From the NCBI RefSeq assembly GCF_050379415.1, contig NZ_JBNRLS010000001.1:372001-436000 (forward strand): 64,000 nucleotides of DNA. Direction: 5' to 3'. The translations under genes and the position numbers were made by a program. This stretch comes from Marinobacter sp050379415. Its GTDB lineage: Bacteria; Pseudomonadota; Gammaproteobacteria; Pseudomonadales; Oleiphilaceae. This document shows positions 7,176 through 15,788 of the stretch, piece after piece (within the stretch, counting starts at the first letter, position 1; the number at the start of each line of letters is the position of its first letter). The notes below the pieces were generated by a model. It was not told the origin of the DNA. It did not search any database and saw only the letters and a program-made list of their open reading frames with translations.

Positions 7176-9209
7176 TCAGGGGGTCACGATATTGAAACGA
7201 CCCTCGGGTTTGTCCAGCATGCTGAAAAAGTGGATCAGGTCGAGCCGACTGCCCTCAAAGCTGATGTCATCACTGAACAACAGTTCTTTCAGCCCGGCGT
7301 TGCCAACCAGAAGATCCACGAACATCGGGCGTGTCAACCGGAGTGTGGCGTCAGCCGGGGTATCCGGACCGGTCAGGCGGTTGTGCAAGACGGAATTCTG
7401 CAGAGTCAGGAGGTAGCTCTCACCGAGATCCGTGAAGGTGATTTTCACTGACAGGTGCTCACCTTCCGCATCCTCGGCCATCAGGCGCACCGCCATACTA
7501 TCGAAGAACCGGGCCACCGGTGTATTGAGCAGAACCTCCCGCATCATGGCCGGCTTGAGTCCCTCCTCCGGCGCGCCATGACGCAGCTCGTAGGCCCCTG
7601 TCAGGTAGACGTCCCGCCAGGGTGCAGATTCCGCCTGGTATCCGAGTTGGTCGTAGACATTGGCCAGCAGGTGTTTCGCTTCATCATTCTCCGGCTCGGC
7701 AAAGACCACCTGGTTCAACAATTCCGCAAGCCATCGATAAGTCTCCCGCGCCTCGGCCGCCGCCATATCCGCAGCCGCCCCAAACTCCTCCCGGGCCTTT
7801 TCCAGTACCGTGTCGGAACCGCCCATCATCTCGACATAGCGAGTGGCCGAGTCGCGCTCAGGCAGCGGGTTGAGTTGGGCCGGATTGCCGGAGTACCAGC
7901 CCAGATAATACTGATAGACCGCTTTGGCATTGTGGGAGACGGTTCCGTAATAGCCCTGGTTATGGAAATCCTCGTTCAACGCGGGCGGCAATGTCAGCTG
8001 CTCGGCTATTTCCCTCGGCGTCGCACCCTGGTTCATCAGCCGGACCGTCTGATCATGGATGTACTTGTAGGTATCCCGCTGCTTGGCCAGGAAGTCCTGG
8101 ATGTTTTGCTGCCCCCAGAGTGGCCAGTGATGGCTGCCGAAATAGATAGCCGCCTCGGCAAACCGGGTTCTGGCTTCGTCAATGAAGGCGCTCCAGAGCC
8201 GTGCATCGCGAACCTTCGCGCCGCGTAGGGTGTAAAGGTTGTGCATATTCCGGCTGACCAGCTCGGCGCCGCAGAATGCCTTGTGCTCGGGCAGATAGAA
8301 GGTGAATTCTGCGGGGGCCTCGGAGCCTGACACAATCTGGAACACCATCGGCACGCCGTCCACCGTCAGCTCCGTTCCTGTCTTGCTGATCAGGTCTGTG
8401 GGTGGCGCAAAGCCAAAGGTTCCGAAGGCCGGCCCCTTACCCAGGCCCGTACCCACATGGCCACGCTCATCGCGCCCGAGCCGCTTGCCATACATGAACA
8501 TGGCCCGCCGGGTCATGGCCGGACCAGCAATAATATTCTCGCTGGTCGCTTCCTCCTCGAAGCCGGCTGGCACAATGATGCGCAGATTCGCTTTTTCCTC
8601 GTCCGAAAGGTGCTGGAGAATGCCTTGCACACCACCAAAGTGGTCAATGTGACTGTGGGTAAACAGAATCGCCCTTACCGGCTTTTCCCCCAGGTGCTCC
8701 CGGGCAAACAGGAAGGCTTTGCTCGCGGTTTCCCGGGCGGTCAGGGGATCAACCAGAATCCAGCCTGTATCGCCTTCGACAATCGACATGTTGGCCAGAT
8801 CATACCCCCGAACCTGGTAGAGGCCGTCGGTCACCTCGAACAGACCGTGGATATTGTTCAAAGCCGCCTGGCGCCAGAGGCTGGGGTTCACCGAGGCAGG
8901 GGCATTTTCGCCATCACTGTCGATAAATGCATAGTCCGGCATGTTCCAGACTTCACCGCCCTCGAGATGAGCAATGACCAGCTCCGGATCCTGGGCAATC
9001 AGTCCGCGTCGCGCGTTTTCAAAATCGTCGCGGTTATCAAAGGGACGCTGCTCCAGAACCCGTTGATTGACCTCACCGGTGCTGACAGTTGGCGCAGTGT
9101 GCCCGGCACTGTTGGTCTCCGATGACGAACCCGGGCCGGTATCACAGCCGGCGACGGCCAGCGCCAGACCAAAAATCGGAACAAGGTGACGTTTTCGAGA
9201 TAGGAACAT
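7176..9209 (-). CDS. SdsA1-type alkyl sulfatase, lipoprotein
   Basis: This 677-residue metallo-beta-lactamase-fold enzyme begins with a lipoprotein signal whose lipobox AVAGC puts the acylated Cys at 22. The zinc motif THSHIDH is at 184-190, and more metal ligands are expected around FCGAELV and FGSHHWPLWG. A helical dimerisation region follows, then a C-terminal SCP2-like domain (about 555-677) that binds the aliphatic chain. The family hydrolyses primary alkyl sulfates such as SDS to alcohol and sulfate. Size and domain order match family norms. The lipobox suggests membrane attachment rather than the free periplasmic form of Pseudomonas SdsA1. It is monocistronic. Confidence 0.88.
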   Translation of the reverse strand: MFLSRKRHLVPIFGLALAVAGCDTGPGSSSETNSAGHTAPTVSTGEVNQRVLEQRPFDNRDDFENARRGLIAQDPELVIAHLEGGEVWNMPDYAFIDSDGENAPASVNPSLWRQAALNNIHGLFEVTDGLYQVRGYDLANMSIVEGDTGWILVDPLTARETASKAFLFAREHLGEKPVRAILFTHSHIDHFGGVQGILQHLSDEEKANLRIIVPAGFEEEATSENIIAGPAMTRRAMFMYGKRLGRDERGHVGTGLGKGPAFGTFGFAPPTDLISKTGTELTVDGVPMVFQIVSGSEAPAEFTFYLPEHKAFCGAELVSRNMHNLYTLRGAKVRDARLWSAFIDEARTRFAEAAIYFGSHHWPLWGQQNIQDFLAKQRDTYKYIHDQTVRLMNQGATPREIAEQLTLPPALNEDFHNQGYYGTVSHNAKAVYQYYLGWYSGNPAQLNPLPERDSATRYVEMMGGSDTVLEKAREEFGAAADMAAAEARETYRWLAELLNQVVFAEPENDEAKHLLANVYDQLGYQAESAPWRDVYLTGAYELRHGAPEEGLKPAMMREVLLNTPVARFFDSMAVRLMAEDAEGEHLSVKITFTDLGESYLLTLQNSVLHNRLTGPDTPADATLRLTRPMFVDLLVGNAGLKELLFSDDISFEGSRLDLIHFFSMLDKPEGRFNIVTP

Positions 9210-9283
9210 CGGGGGAAACCTGTCGGTTTATTGTTGTTGGTTACCCCAAGTTTACTCCAGTGTCAGTCAGACTCGTGTGCCAA

Positions 9284-9607
9284 TCAGGCAAAATATTCCT
9301 GCATCCAGTCAAACAGTATGCTCTCAGACATGTCGCCCAAAGCCATCTGCTGGAAATCGTTGCCCACTTCATCCTCGATGGTCACGAACTGGTACAGAAT
9401 AACGCCCGGCTGCTCATCATGAAGGATAAGGTTAATGCGCCGGCGGGTTCGCAAACAGTCAATTGTCATGACATCCGCAGGGATGCCGGCATCACGCATG
9501 CCTCTGCGAACCTCCACAACCGGATTGATGTGCTGGTGGGTTGCCTGGATGCGGGTGTGGGCATCGCTGGCAAGGTCGGACAGGGTTTTGAGGGGGTCTT
9601 CCGGCAT
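9284..9607 (-). CDS. Small conserved hypothetical protein
   Basis: This 107-residue acidic cytosolic protein has an N-terminal helix (LSDLASDAHTRIQATHQHI), then alternating strands RRINLILHD and GVILYQFVTIEDEVG, and a final amphipathic helix. I do not recognise the family. The start at MPEDPLKTL is chosen because the longer frame upstream encodes no protein-like sequence and overlaps the promoter of the divergent GST gene. Confidence 0.65.
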   Translation of the reverse strand: MPEDPLKTLSDLASDAHTRIQATHQHINPVVEVRRGMRDAGIPADVMTIDCLRTRRRINLILHDEQPGVILYQFVTIEDEVGNDFQQMALGDMSESILFDWMQEYFA

Positions 9608-9805
9608 GGGGATAGCTTCTCTGGGATCGGGACATTTTACGAGCAAACATGGTAGCCCAATCCACAACGTAAATGAAAAACTCCCTCTAAAGGGCGGGCC
9701 GTCAGAAGCTGATAAGGCCATAAACAAACAAGGAGTGAACCAAAAAGCTATTTCCAGACTACTCTTCAAGGCTATCCATTCTTTTGATGCGAACGGAGTT
9801 TGCGC

Positions 9806-10474
9806 ATGATTACGGTTCATCACCTGAACAATTCCCGCTCACAACGTGTTCTCTGGATGCTGGAGGAGTTAGGCGTGCCCTACGAGATCCAGCGTTACCA
9901 GCGCGACCCCGAAACCATGCTGGCGCCGGAAAGCCTCAAGAAGGTACACCCGCTGGGCAAATCACCGGTGATTACCGATGGTGATCTGGTCGTGGCCGAG
10001 TCCGGTGCCATTATCGAATACCTCGCCCACACCTATGGCAAAGACACCATGCTGCCGGAAGGCGGTGGCCAGGCATGGCTGGATTACACCTACTGGCTGC
10101 ACTATGCCGAAGGCTCCCTTATGCCGCCGCTGGTCATGCGCCTGGTGTTTGAAAAGGTAAAGACCAGCCCCATGCCGTTTTTCATCAAGCCAGTGGCAAA
10201 AGGCATCTCCGACAAAACCAATCAGATTTTCATCGGTCCGATGATCAGGACACACCTGGATTTCGTCGAAGCCCACCTGGCGAAAAATACCTGGTTTCTG
10301 GGGGATCAACTCAGCGGGGCGGATATTCAGATGAGCTTTCCGTTGGAAGCCTCCGTGGCACGGGGCATCGTCGGCAAGGATCGGCCTAACATCACCGACT
10401 GGGTTGAGCGGGTGCATGCCAGACCGGCGTACAGGCGGGCTCTCGAAAAAGGGGGCGAATACGACTTTGCCTGA
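9806..10474 (+). CDS. Glutathione S-transferase
   Basis: This 222-residue soluble enzyme has a thioredoxin-like N-terminal domain: MITVHHLNNSRSQRVLWMLEEL with a Ser-rich active site near residues 10-12, the cis-proline in GKSPVITDGD, and the glutathione-contacting ESGAIIEYL. The all-helical C-terminal domain includes WFLGDQLSGADIQMSFPLE, the conserved N-capping Asp of GSTs. It probably conjugates glutathione to electrophiles in the cytosol. The ATG at 9806 follows GGAG at good spacing; a TTG two codons earlier is less likely. The Nudix gene follows 34 bases later on the same strand. Confidence 0.9.
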   Translation: MITVHHLNNSRSQRVLWMLEELGVPYEIQRYQRDPETMLAPESLKKVHPLGKSPVITDGDLVVAESGAIIEYLAHTYGKDTMLPEGGGQAWLDYTYWLHYAEGSLMPPLVMRLVFEKVKTSPMPFFIKPVAKGISDKTNQIFIGPMIRTHLDFVEAHLAKNTWFLGDQLSGADIQMSFPLEASVARGIVGKDRPNITDWVERVHARPAYRRALEKGGEYDFA

Positions 10475-10508
10475 CTGAACAGTCGACGATCAATAGGAAC
10501 AGAGCTCT

Positions 10509-11093
10509 GTGGCATTCAACCGTTGGGCAAGTAACTTACGCCCCCATAAGATCCCTTTCCGGCGTCGCCTTGCCCGAGCCGCCGTGGCTTTGATCTACCG
10601 GAAGACTGAAGACGGTCGCATTGAGTTGCTGTTTATCCAGCGGGCCCGTCGGGAAGGCGATCCCTGGTCCGGGGATATGGCCTTTCCCGGCGGGCGTATG
10701 CAAGCTGAGGATGCCACTCCCCGGGCAACCGCCGAACGGGAAACTCTCGAAGAAACCGGTATCGACCTGATACACCATGGCCGTTTCCAGGCCCGGCTGT
10801 CTGACCTGATTACCCGCCGTCACAACCGCTGGCGACCGATGGTTGTGACTCCTTACGTTTACGAGTGGCGGGGGCCGAAGGCAGTATCGATGAACCATGA
10901 AGTCGAGCGCGTAGTGTGGATCCCCCTCGACTACCTTGCAGCCCCGGAGAACCAGGGCAGCCTTCCCTGGCGCACGCCTCTCCGCACCCTGAACATGCCC
11001 TGTTGCCGATACCAGGGCTACTGCATATGGGGGCTGAGTTATAGCATGTTGCAGGAGCTGCTGGCTCTGGACCTGATCCGCCTGAAATTTTGA
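10509..11093 (+). CDS. CoA pyrophosphatase-like Nudix hydrolase (NudL type)
   Basis: This 194-residue Nudix protein has a Nudix helix that spans GGRMQAEDATPRA and ends RETLEETGI. The spacing from the first Gly pair to RE matches the CoA-pyrophosphatase subgroup (E. coli NudL) rather than the classic Nudix box. The preceding strand is ELLFIQRARREGDPWSGDMAFP. The family cleaves CoA and its derivatives to 3'-phosphoadenosine-5'-phosphate and phosphopantetheine. The likely start is GTG at 10509 after AGGAAC. It is downstream of the GST gene, possibly co-transcribed, and converges with the lipoprotein operon. Confidence 0.82.
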   Translation: MAFNRWASNLRPHKIPFRRRLARAAVALIYRKTEDGRIELLFIQRARREGDPWSGDMAFPGGRMQAEDATPRATAERETLEETGIDLIHHGRFQARLSDLITRRHNRWRPMVVTPYVYEWRGPKAVSMNHEVERVVWIPLDYLAAPENQGSLPWRTPLRTLNMPCCRYQGYCIWGLSYSMLQELLALDLIRLKF

Positions 11094-11111
11094 AGAACCT
11101 GGAGCACGTTG

Positions 11112-11780
11112 CTATTTCGCGGCATTTACCCGCTTATAGTACTGCTCGTAAGTCGGGCTATAAGGCCCGGGCGGAACGCCGTTCACGCCATAGAATGCAG
11201 CCGCATTTGCCTGCCTGGTCAGTGGCAAATAGTTCGGCGCTGCCCTTTCCACCGCTGCCGTTACGGCCATGGCGAGAAGGTCCACCAACGGATTACCCGA
11301 GCTGTTGTTATCGGGGGTGTACGTCATTCTCTGGCGGGCAGTCCAGAGCTCTGCTCCATCGGCATTCACAATCCGATATTCGAAATCCACCTCCGTTGTG
11401 GTCGTCAGCAACATGTACCTGGACGTCCACTCGTGAATGGTCACGTACAGTATCGAATCTGCCTTGAACAGATTGGCCAGCTGCTCAGGCGGTGCGGCAT
11501 GGACTTCGGCGGGTTCGTAATAGCCCTCGTATTCCAGCAACGTTTTCACTGTGTTTACGGGGAAAACGTAATAACCCTTCTCCGCAAGGTAGAAAGGTAA
11601 CGTTGCCAGTAGCGAGGTCGTGCTCTGTACATCAGTCGACATATTGACAGGAGGCACCACCAGAATCGACTTGGGTGACGCATTGTGGAACGCATCAAGA
11701 CGGTCTGGATTGCCCGTCGTGGCACAACCAGTGACCAACGCGACCACGAAAAACACGAGGGACAGCTTCAATGCTCTCAT
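11112..11780 (-). CDS. GNA1162 family (DUF799) lipoprotein
   Basis: This 222-residue protein starts MRALKLSLVFFVVALVTGC, a lipoprotein signal with acylated Cys near residue 19. The body has the DUF799/GNA1162 pattern: PKSILVVPPVNMSTDV, YYVFPVNTVKTLLEYEG and SILYVTIHEWTSRYMLL. The fold is related to the CsgG/TolB-N nucleotide-free sandwich. GNA1162 homologues are outer-membrane-linked lipoproteins. The start is chosen from GGAGGCCCGGCA; it overlaps the preceding DUF4810 stop by 4 bases. It is last gene of a four-gene operon with the CsgG-like protein. Confidence 0.85.
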   Translation of the reverse strand: MRALKLSLVFFVVALVTGCATTGNPDRLDAFHNASPKSILVVPPVNMSTDVQSTTSLLATLPFYLAEKGYYVFPVNTVKTLLEYEGYYEPAEVHAAPPEQLANLFKADSILYVTIHEWTSRYMLLTTTTEVDFEYRIVNADGAELWTARQRMTYTPDNNSSGNPLVDLLAMAVTAAVERAAPNYLPLTRQANAAAFYGVNGVPPGPYSPTYEQYYKRVNAAK

Positions 11781-12124
11781 TGCCGGGCCTCCAGGTTCTC
11801 GATGAGCATGCTGAGCATCGGCCGGCTCTCGGGCCATGCATCGTATTCCATCCGGTAGAATTTGAGTGCGGCTTCAACCTCACCCTGTTCCAGCATAAAG
11901 GTGCCCGCCTCTGCAAAAAGACCCGGAGCTATCGGATGTTCAGACGTACCCCCGGTTTCAACAAACTCCACGTAATTTTTCAGAGCCTCCTCTTTCAACC
12001 CGGGTTCCTGATAAACCACGAACAGCGTTTCCTGATACTGCCCCCACTCGTACAACCCCTGGTTACTGGCACATCCCGTCAACAACACAAGCATCGACAA
12101 TGTGAGAAAGAACTTCTTAGTCAT
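11777..12124 (-). CDS. DUF4810 lipoprotein
   Basis: This 115-residue protein has the lipoprotein signal MTKKFFLTLSMLVLLTGC (Cys18). The mature sequence starts GLYEWGQYQETLFVVYQEPG, the DUF4810 signature, and continues with two TPR-like helix pairs (PGLFAEAGTFMLEQGEVEAALKFY). It probably serves as an adaptor at the outer membrane. It overlaps both neighbours: 8 bases with the small lipoprotein gene upstream and 4 bases with the GNA1162 gene downstream. This indicates tight translational coupling. Confidence 0.86.
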   Translation of the reverse strand: MTKKFFLTLSMLVLLTGCASNQGLYEWGQYQETLFVVYQEPGLKEEALKNYVEFVETGGTSEHPIAPGLFAEAGTFMLEQGEVEAALKFYRMEYDAWPESRPMLSMLIENLEARQ

Positions 12125-12437
12125 GTGTCCCTACCTTCAGAATCCTGTTAACACCAGCCCCGAGATAAACCTCTTGTTGATAAACCACCTTGCCGTCGGA
12201 CAAAAGTTCAACTTGATGAGTGCCATCAATAATTTTGAGCAGATTTTCACCGGCCTGATACTGACCAACATAACCATAGGAGACCCCGTCAATCCGGAGC
12301 TCATAGTATTCCGAAGCCACCGATGACAGTTCGAACGCAATACCCGGGCGGTCATCGACTACCTGGGTATTGCGTGTGGGCGACTGGACACATGCCGTCA
12401 GGGTGAAACAGATCAGTAACGCGAGCAGAATCCTCAT
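12117..12437 (-). CDS. Small lipoprotein between CsgG-like and DUF4810 genes
   Basis: This 106-residue lipoprotein has the signal MRILLALLICFTLTAC (Cys16) and a short beta-sandwich-like mature part (YYELRIDGVSYGYVGQYQAG and VELLSDGKVVYQQEVYLG). I cannot name a family. The start codon overlaps the CsgG-like stop in an ATGA arrangement after AGGAGAAGCAACA, so it is translated with that gene. It is likely a subunit or partner of the CsgG/DUF4810/GNA1162 envelope complex. Confidence 0.75.
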   Translation of the reverse strand: MRILLALLICFTLTACVQSPTRNTQVVDDRPGIAFELSSVASEYYELRIDGVSYGYVGQYQAGENLLKIIDGTHQVELLSDGKVVYQQEVYLGAGVNRILKVGTHD

Positions 12438-13402
12438 TGTTGCTTCTCCTTGACGCGCAGTTCGCTCAGATCATGGCCTTTCAGAGAGCCCTCAGAGATT
12501 TCGCCGACGGCCCCCTGTTCCAGAGGATCATCGCCAAACAGCCCGACGACCGTCAGCTCGGCAATTTTCTTGCCTGGTAGGGTGATCACCGTCCCGGTAG
12601 TCTGAGATTTCACTTTCTTGCCTTGTGTCTCAACAGCAAACACCATCCCTTTGTCGACACCCTGGCTCTGGCCGCCGCTGATATAAATGAGATCGCCTTC
12701 CTGGGCCAGGACATCGGCTGTCCACGGCTTTTCAAGGAACAGGCCTGTCATCTTGTCCACGGCAGCTGTGACAGCCGCGGCAATAGCTTGATCATTCAGG
12801 CTGCCGTCGTATCCTGCCGCAGAACCAAATCCCATCGTGCGGGCCTGTTCGGTCGATGAAGAACCCGATCCCGTCACAGAGGCGAAGACCCTACCGGTGG
12901 TCACGTCCACCAACCGAAGATCGACGGTTGCGGTGGCTTCCTGTTTCTTGGAGGAGGATAAAAAACCGCGTTCGCCTGTCGTCGCGCGACCGAACTGGGT
13001 CAGCGAACCAATGACAAGGGTGTCGACGCCAACGATTGAAACTTCCTGACCGGACAGTTCCGCCTCCTTGCTCAACAGCTCAATATCCGGGCGTTCAAAA
13101 ACCAGATAGCTTTCGCTGTTGGCCAAAGCCTGCAGGAACATGTCTGTTACCTTTGAACCCAACTGATCCTCAGCGTTGGAACGAAGCAGACTCCGACCAT
13201 AATTCGTTTCATTGGAAATGCGACCAACCGCAATTTTTCTTTTCAGGCTCAGCTGCTGGGGCTTGTCTTCTTCCAGTGCGGCCTGCTGCGCAGCTCGCTG
13301 CTGCTCTGCGGTAACGGCCGGCTCGACTTCCGTCATCTGAGGCGTCTGGGTAGCACAGCCGGTAAGAACCCCCAACATCAGCCAGGGAAGGATTTTTTTC
13401 AT
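12434..13402 (-). CDS. CsgG/HfaB-family lipoprotein
   Basis: This 322-residue protein has the lipoprotein signal MKKILPWLMLGVLTGC (Cys16). The CsgG-like domain begins KIAVGRISNETNYGRSLL, passes through VFERPDIELLSKE and VDTLVIGSLTQFGRATTGE, and reaches TATVDLRLVDVTTGRVFASVTGSG. A C-terminal extension (about 215-322) has the GQSQGVDKGMVFAVET strand pair also seen in HfaB relatives. Curli CsgG is an outer-membrane secretion pore, but no curli genes are present. Here it heads a four-lipoprotein operon. The start follows GGAGCCCAATCA; the 29-codon upstream extension is rejected. Confidence 0.87.
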   Translation of the reverse strand: MKKILPWLMLGVLTGCATQTPQMTEVEPAVTAEQQRAAQQAALEEDKPQQLSLKRKIAVGRISNETNYGRSLLRSNAEDQLGSKVTDMFLQALANSESYLVFERPDIELLSKEAELSGQEVSIVGVDTLVIGSLTQFGRATTGERGFLSSSKKQEATATVDLRLVDVTTGRVFASVTGSGSSSTEQARTMGFGSAAGYDGSLNDQAIAAAVTAAVDKMTGLFLEKPWTADVLAQEGDLIYISGGQSQGVDKGMVFAVETQGKKVKSQTTGTVITLPGKKIAELTVVGLFGDDPLEQGAVGEISEGSLKGHDLSELRVKEKQQ

Positions 13403-13699
13403 TGATTGGGCTCCGTAACCTGCCAGGAACAATTGTTTCAAGAACAAGTGATAACAGTGATGAGACAGCGGAAAGGGAATGCGGACCAAGGCGCGGAGGG
13501 TGGTTCCTCTTTGAACCAGATGTCATCCCTTACATGTTGTCGTGGCAGATACTTTACAGCATGGATGTGCCGAAAAAATACACCAGTATCAAAAAGCTAT
13601 ATATCTTTACAATTCTTGATTCCGATCGCCTGCCGAGTCCGGTGCACACTCCGGGGCGTAGTATTAGATCCAGATACCCAACTGATGCAAAATCAGGCC

Positions 13700-14266
13700 A
13701 TGACAACCCTCAAGCGACTTATGGCCCTCCTCACCCTCGCCGCCCTGGCCCAGACCAGCCAGGGTGCGCTTCGCTGCGGCAGCTCGCTGGTCAATGACGG
13801 AGCCTGGCCCATCGAGGTGGAGGAAAGCTGCGGGCCGGCGGACTACATCGCGGAATACCCCAGCGCGACGGTGCCGGGCCTCGGCGTGGTACAGACCGAA
13901 GCGCACTGGTATTACAACCACGGCCCACAGCGCTTCATGCAAAGGTTGGTCTTTCGCAACGGCAAGCTCGCCCGCGTTGACACCCTTGGGTATGGATTTC
14001 ACGCCTCCGATTCACCCAGGTGCACCCCCAACATACTCAGGCATATCAAAACCGAATATGAACTGATCGCCCGGTGCGGCGAGCCGATATCCAAGCGTCT
14101 GGAATGGCAGGCACCCCCACTTCGAAAACGCTCGGAAACCTGGCAAACCCTGCAACCGGTGCTGATTCAGGAGTGGCTATACGACTTCTCGGACAACCAG
14201 TTTCGACAGGTTGTCACCCTGAGAAACGGACAGGTTGTGGACATCAAGTCCCGCCCTGGCCGGTAA
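13700..14266 (+). CDS. DUF2845 secreted protein
   Basis: This 188-residue protein has a signal peptide (MTTLKRLMALLTLAALAQTSQG) and then ALRCGSSLVNDG. It continues with two further cysteines, the ELIARCGEPISK block and a final EWLYDFSDNQFRQVVTLRNGQVVDIKS. The RCG...V..G and CG.P signatures define DUF2845, small periplasmic proteins distantly related to SmpA/OmlA folds. An ATG 15 bases upstream is an alternative start. The long in-frame region before 13685 does not look coding. Function unknown. Confidence 0.82.
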   Translation: MTTLKRLMALLTLAALAQTSQGALRCGSSLVNDGAWPIEVEESCGPADYIAEYPSATVPGLGVVQTEAHWYYNHGPQRFMQRLVFRNGKLARVDTLGYGFHASDSPRCTPNILRHIKTEYELIARCGEPISKRLEWQAPPLRKRSETWQTLQPVLIQEWLYDFSDNQFRQVVTLRNGQVVDIKSRPGR

Positions 14267-14280
14267 GTCATCAGCGCATG

Positions 14281-14571
14281 TTAATCACCAACAACAACGC
14301 TGCCGCTGCCAACAATCACCCCGCCACAAGAAATCGCGCCACCGGTTATCGCTGCCGGCTTGCCATTGATCATCACCGTACTGGAGCCACCGGCAATAAT
14401 GCGCGGATGCGGGGGGTGTTTCGGTTTGGAGTGTGGTGCCAGCGGATCCCCCACTCGGGCTGCGGGTTTGCCATTAATCAGAACATCGGGGGAGCCGGCA
14501 ATCACCGGAGTGGGAGAAAAACCCTCGTGCTCGGAGCCCATGTCTCCGAGCAGCACAATCGCTTTGCTCAT
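14281..14571 (-). CDS. PAAR-domain protein (orphan type VI spike tip)
   Basis: This 96-residue protein is a full PAAR domain. It has the repeated INGKPAARVGDP and INGKPAAITGG motifs, metal-binding His residues in HSKPKHPPH, and the closing SGSVVVGD strand. PAAR proteins cap the VgrG spike of type VI secretion systems and carry or recruit effectors. No VgrG, Hcp or other type VI gene is in the window, so this is an orphan. The neighbour across a 247-base promoter region is a divergent patatin-like phospholipase. Start ATG follows AAGGATGCGAT. Confidence 0.9.
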   Translation of the reverse strand: MSKAIVLLGDMGSEHEGFSPTPVIAGSPDVLINGKPAARVGDPLAPHSKPKHPPHPRIIAGGSSTVMINGKPAAITGGAISCGGVIVGSGSVVVGD

Positions 14572-14818
14572 ATCGCATCCTTTGCGTTAGCTGTCATCCT
14601 TGAACCTGCATCACCGTCAACAGGGCCATCCGCGCCCTGGCGATGCGGTCTGAGATCTTAACCCGAAGAGCGCGAGTAACCAACATCCGATCAATTCACA
14701 GGGCGTAGAGACCACTGCTTGATCACGCGCGCACTATTGAACAAACTCCCGGACCATAGCAAAGTCAGAACATGATTATGATCGGCATTACCTTCACCGT
14801 GTTCACAGGCGCTCGTTC

Positions 14819-15712
14819 ATGAAACTCAACCCCTTTAACACTCGCATTGGCCTGGCTCTCGGGGGCGGTGCGGCCAAGGGCATTGCTCACATTGGCGCCC
14901 TGAAGGCGTTCGAGGAAGAGCAGATCCCGATCCATTGCATCTCAGGCACCAGTGCCGGGGCGCTGATTGCCAGCTACTACGCCTTCGGCCGCCCGGCAGA
15001 CTCCATACTGTCAATCTGTTCAACGCTGAACCTGTCGAAAATCATTAACTTCACCTTCGAACGCGGTGGCCTGTTCAGTACGGATAACATCCGGGCGATG
15101 ATTCATCGGGATCTTGGGGATTGCCGGATCGAAGATGCCAAGGTCCCCCTGGCCATTTGCGCGACGGACATCGAAACCGGTGAACAACTGGTCTTCAGAA
15201 AAGGGAACCTGGCAGATGCGGTCTGTGCGTCCATGGCAGTACCCGGCCTGTTTGTGCCGGTGGAAGTGGATGGCCGGATCCTGGTGGACGGCGGGCTGGT
15301 AGAGAATGTCCCGATTTCGCCGCTAGAGGGCATGGGCGCGGGTATTACCGTGGCCATTGACCTGAGCCATGTCAGCCGCTACCCGAAACCGCACGACACG
15401 TTTGATGTGATCACCAATGCCATCAACATTGGCATCGATTTCAATACCCGCAACCAGCTGAAAAACGCGGACATCGTGGTGCCGCTGGATTTGAGCCAAT
15501 ACAGCCTCACCAACAACGCGAAATGTGTGGACGAGCTTTACATGGAGGGCTACCACCCCATGAAGGAAAAGATCCGCAGGGTCCTCTGGTACAAGAAGAT
15601 GAATCTGGTGATCTATCTCTTGAATGCTGCCAGGAAGTTGCTGCCCTTCAAGGTACCCGAGATTATCAAAGACCTTAAACGCCACGCGCATTCTGTGCGC
15701 GATCGGAGCTAA
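14819..15712 (+). CDS. Patatin-like phospholipase (RssA-like)
   Basis: This 297-residue enzyme has the patatin oxyanion motif LALGGGAAKGIAHIG (13-27), the nucleophile elbow GTSAG with the catalytic Ser near residue 45, and the dyad Asp in VDGGLVENVP. The family hydrolyses acyl esters of membrane lipids. There is no signal peptide, so it is cytosolic unless delivered by another route. It diverges from the PAAR gene. The C-terminus (about 240-297) is basic and could associate with membranes. Confidence 0.88.
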   Translation: MKLNPFNTRIGLALGGGAAKGIAHIGALKAFEEEQIPIHCISGTSAGALIASYYAFGRPADSILSICSTLNLSKIINFTFERGGLFSTDNIRAMIHRDLGDCRIEDAKVPLAICATDIETGEQLVFRKGNLADAVCASMAVPGLFVPVEVDGRILVDGGLVENVPISPLEGMGAGITVAIDLSHVSRYPKPHDTFDVITNAINIGIDFNTRNQLKNADIVVPLDLSQYSLTNNAKCVDELYMEGYHPMKEKIRRVLWYKKMNLVIYLLNAARKLLPFKVPEIIKDLKRHAHSVRDRS

Positions 15713-15749
15713 CCGGGCCCGTCTGGCCATCGCCAGAGTCAGAGCCCGG
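15713..15749. terminator. Nested hairpin between convergent patatin and BCCT genes
   Basis: Outer arms CCGGGC and GCCCGG enclose inner arms CTGGC and GCCAG. It directly follows the patatin stop and precedes the BCCT stop on the other strand. There is no T-run. Confidence 0.4.
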
Positions 15750-15788
15750 AAGCCGCTCAGGCAGAAAGCCCGAAATGGCTTTCGCCGA

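Noticed and set aside
13406..13699. Extended N-terminus of the DUF2845 gene reaching back to 13406
   Set aside because: The extra ~98 codons are not protein-like and lie over the promoter region; the signal peptide begins at 13700.
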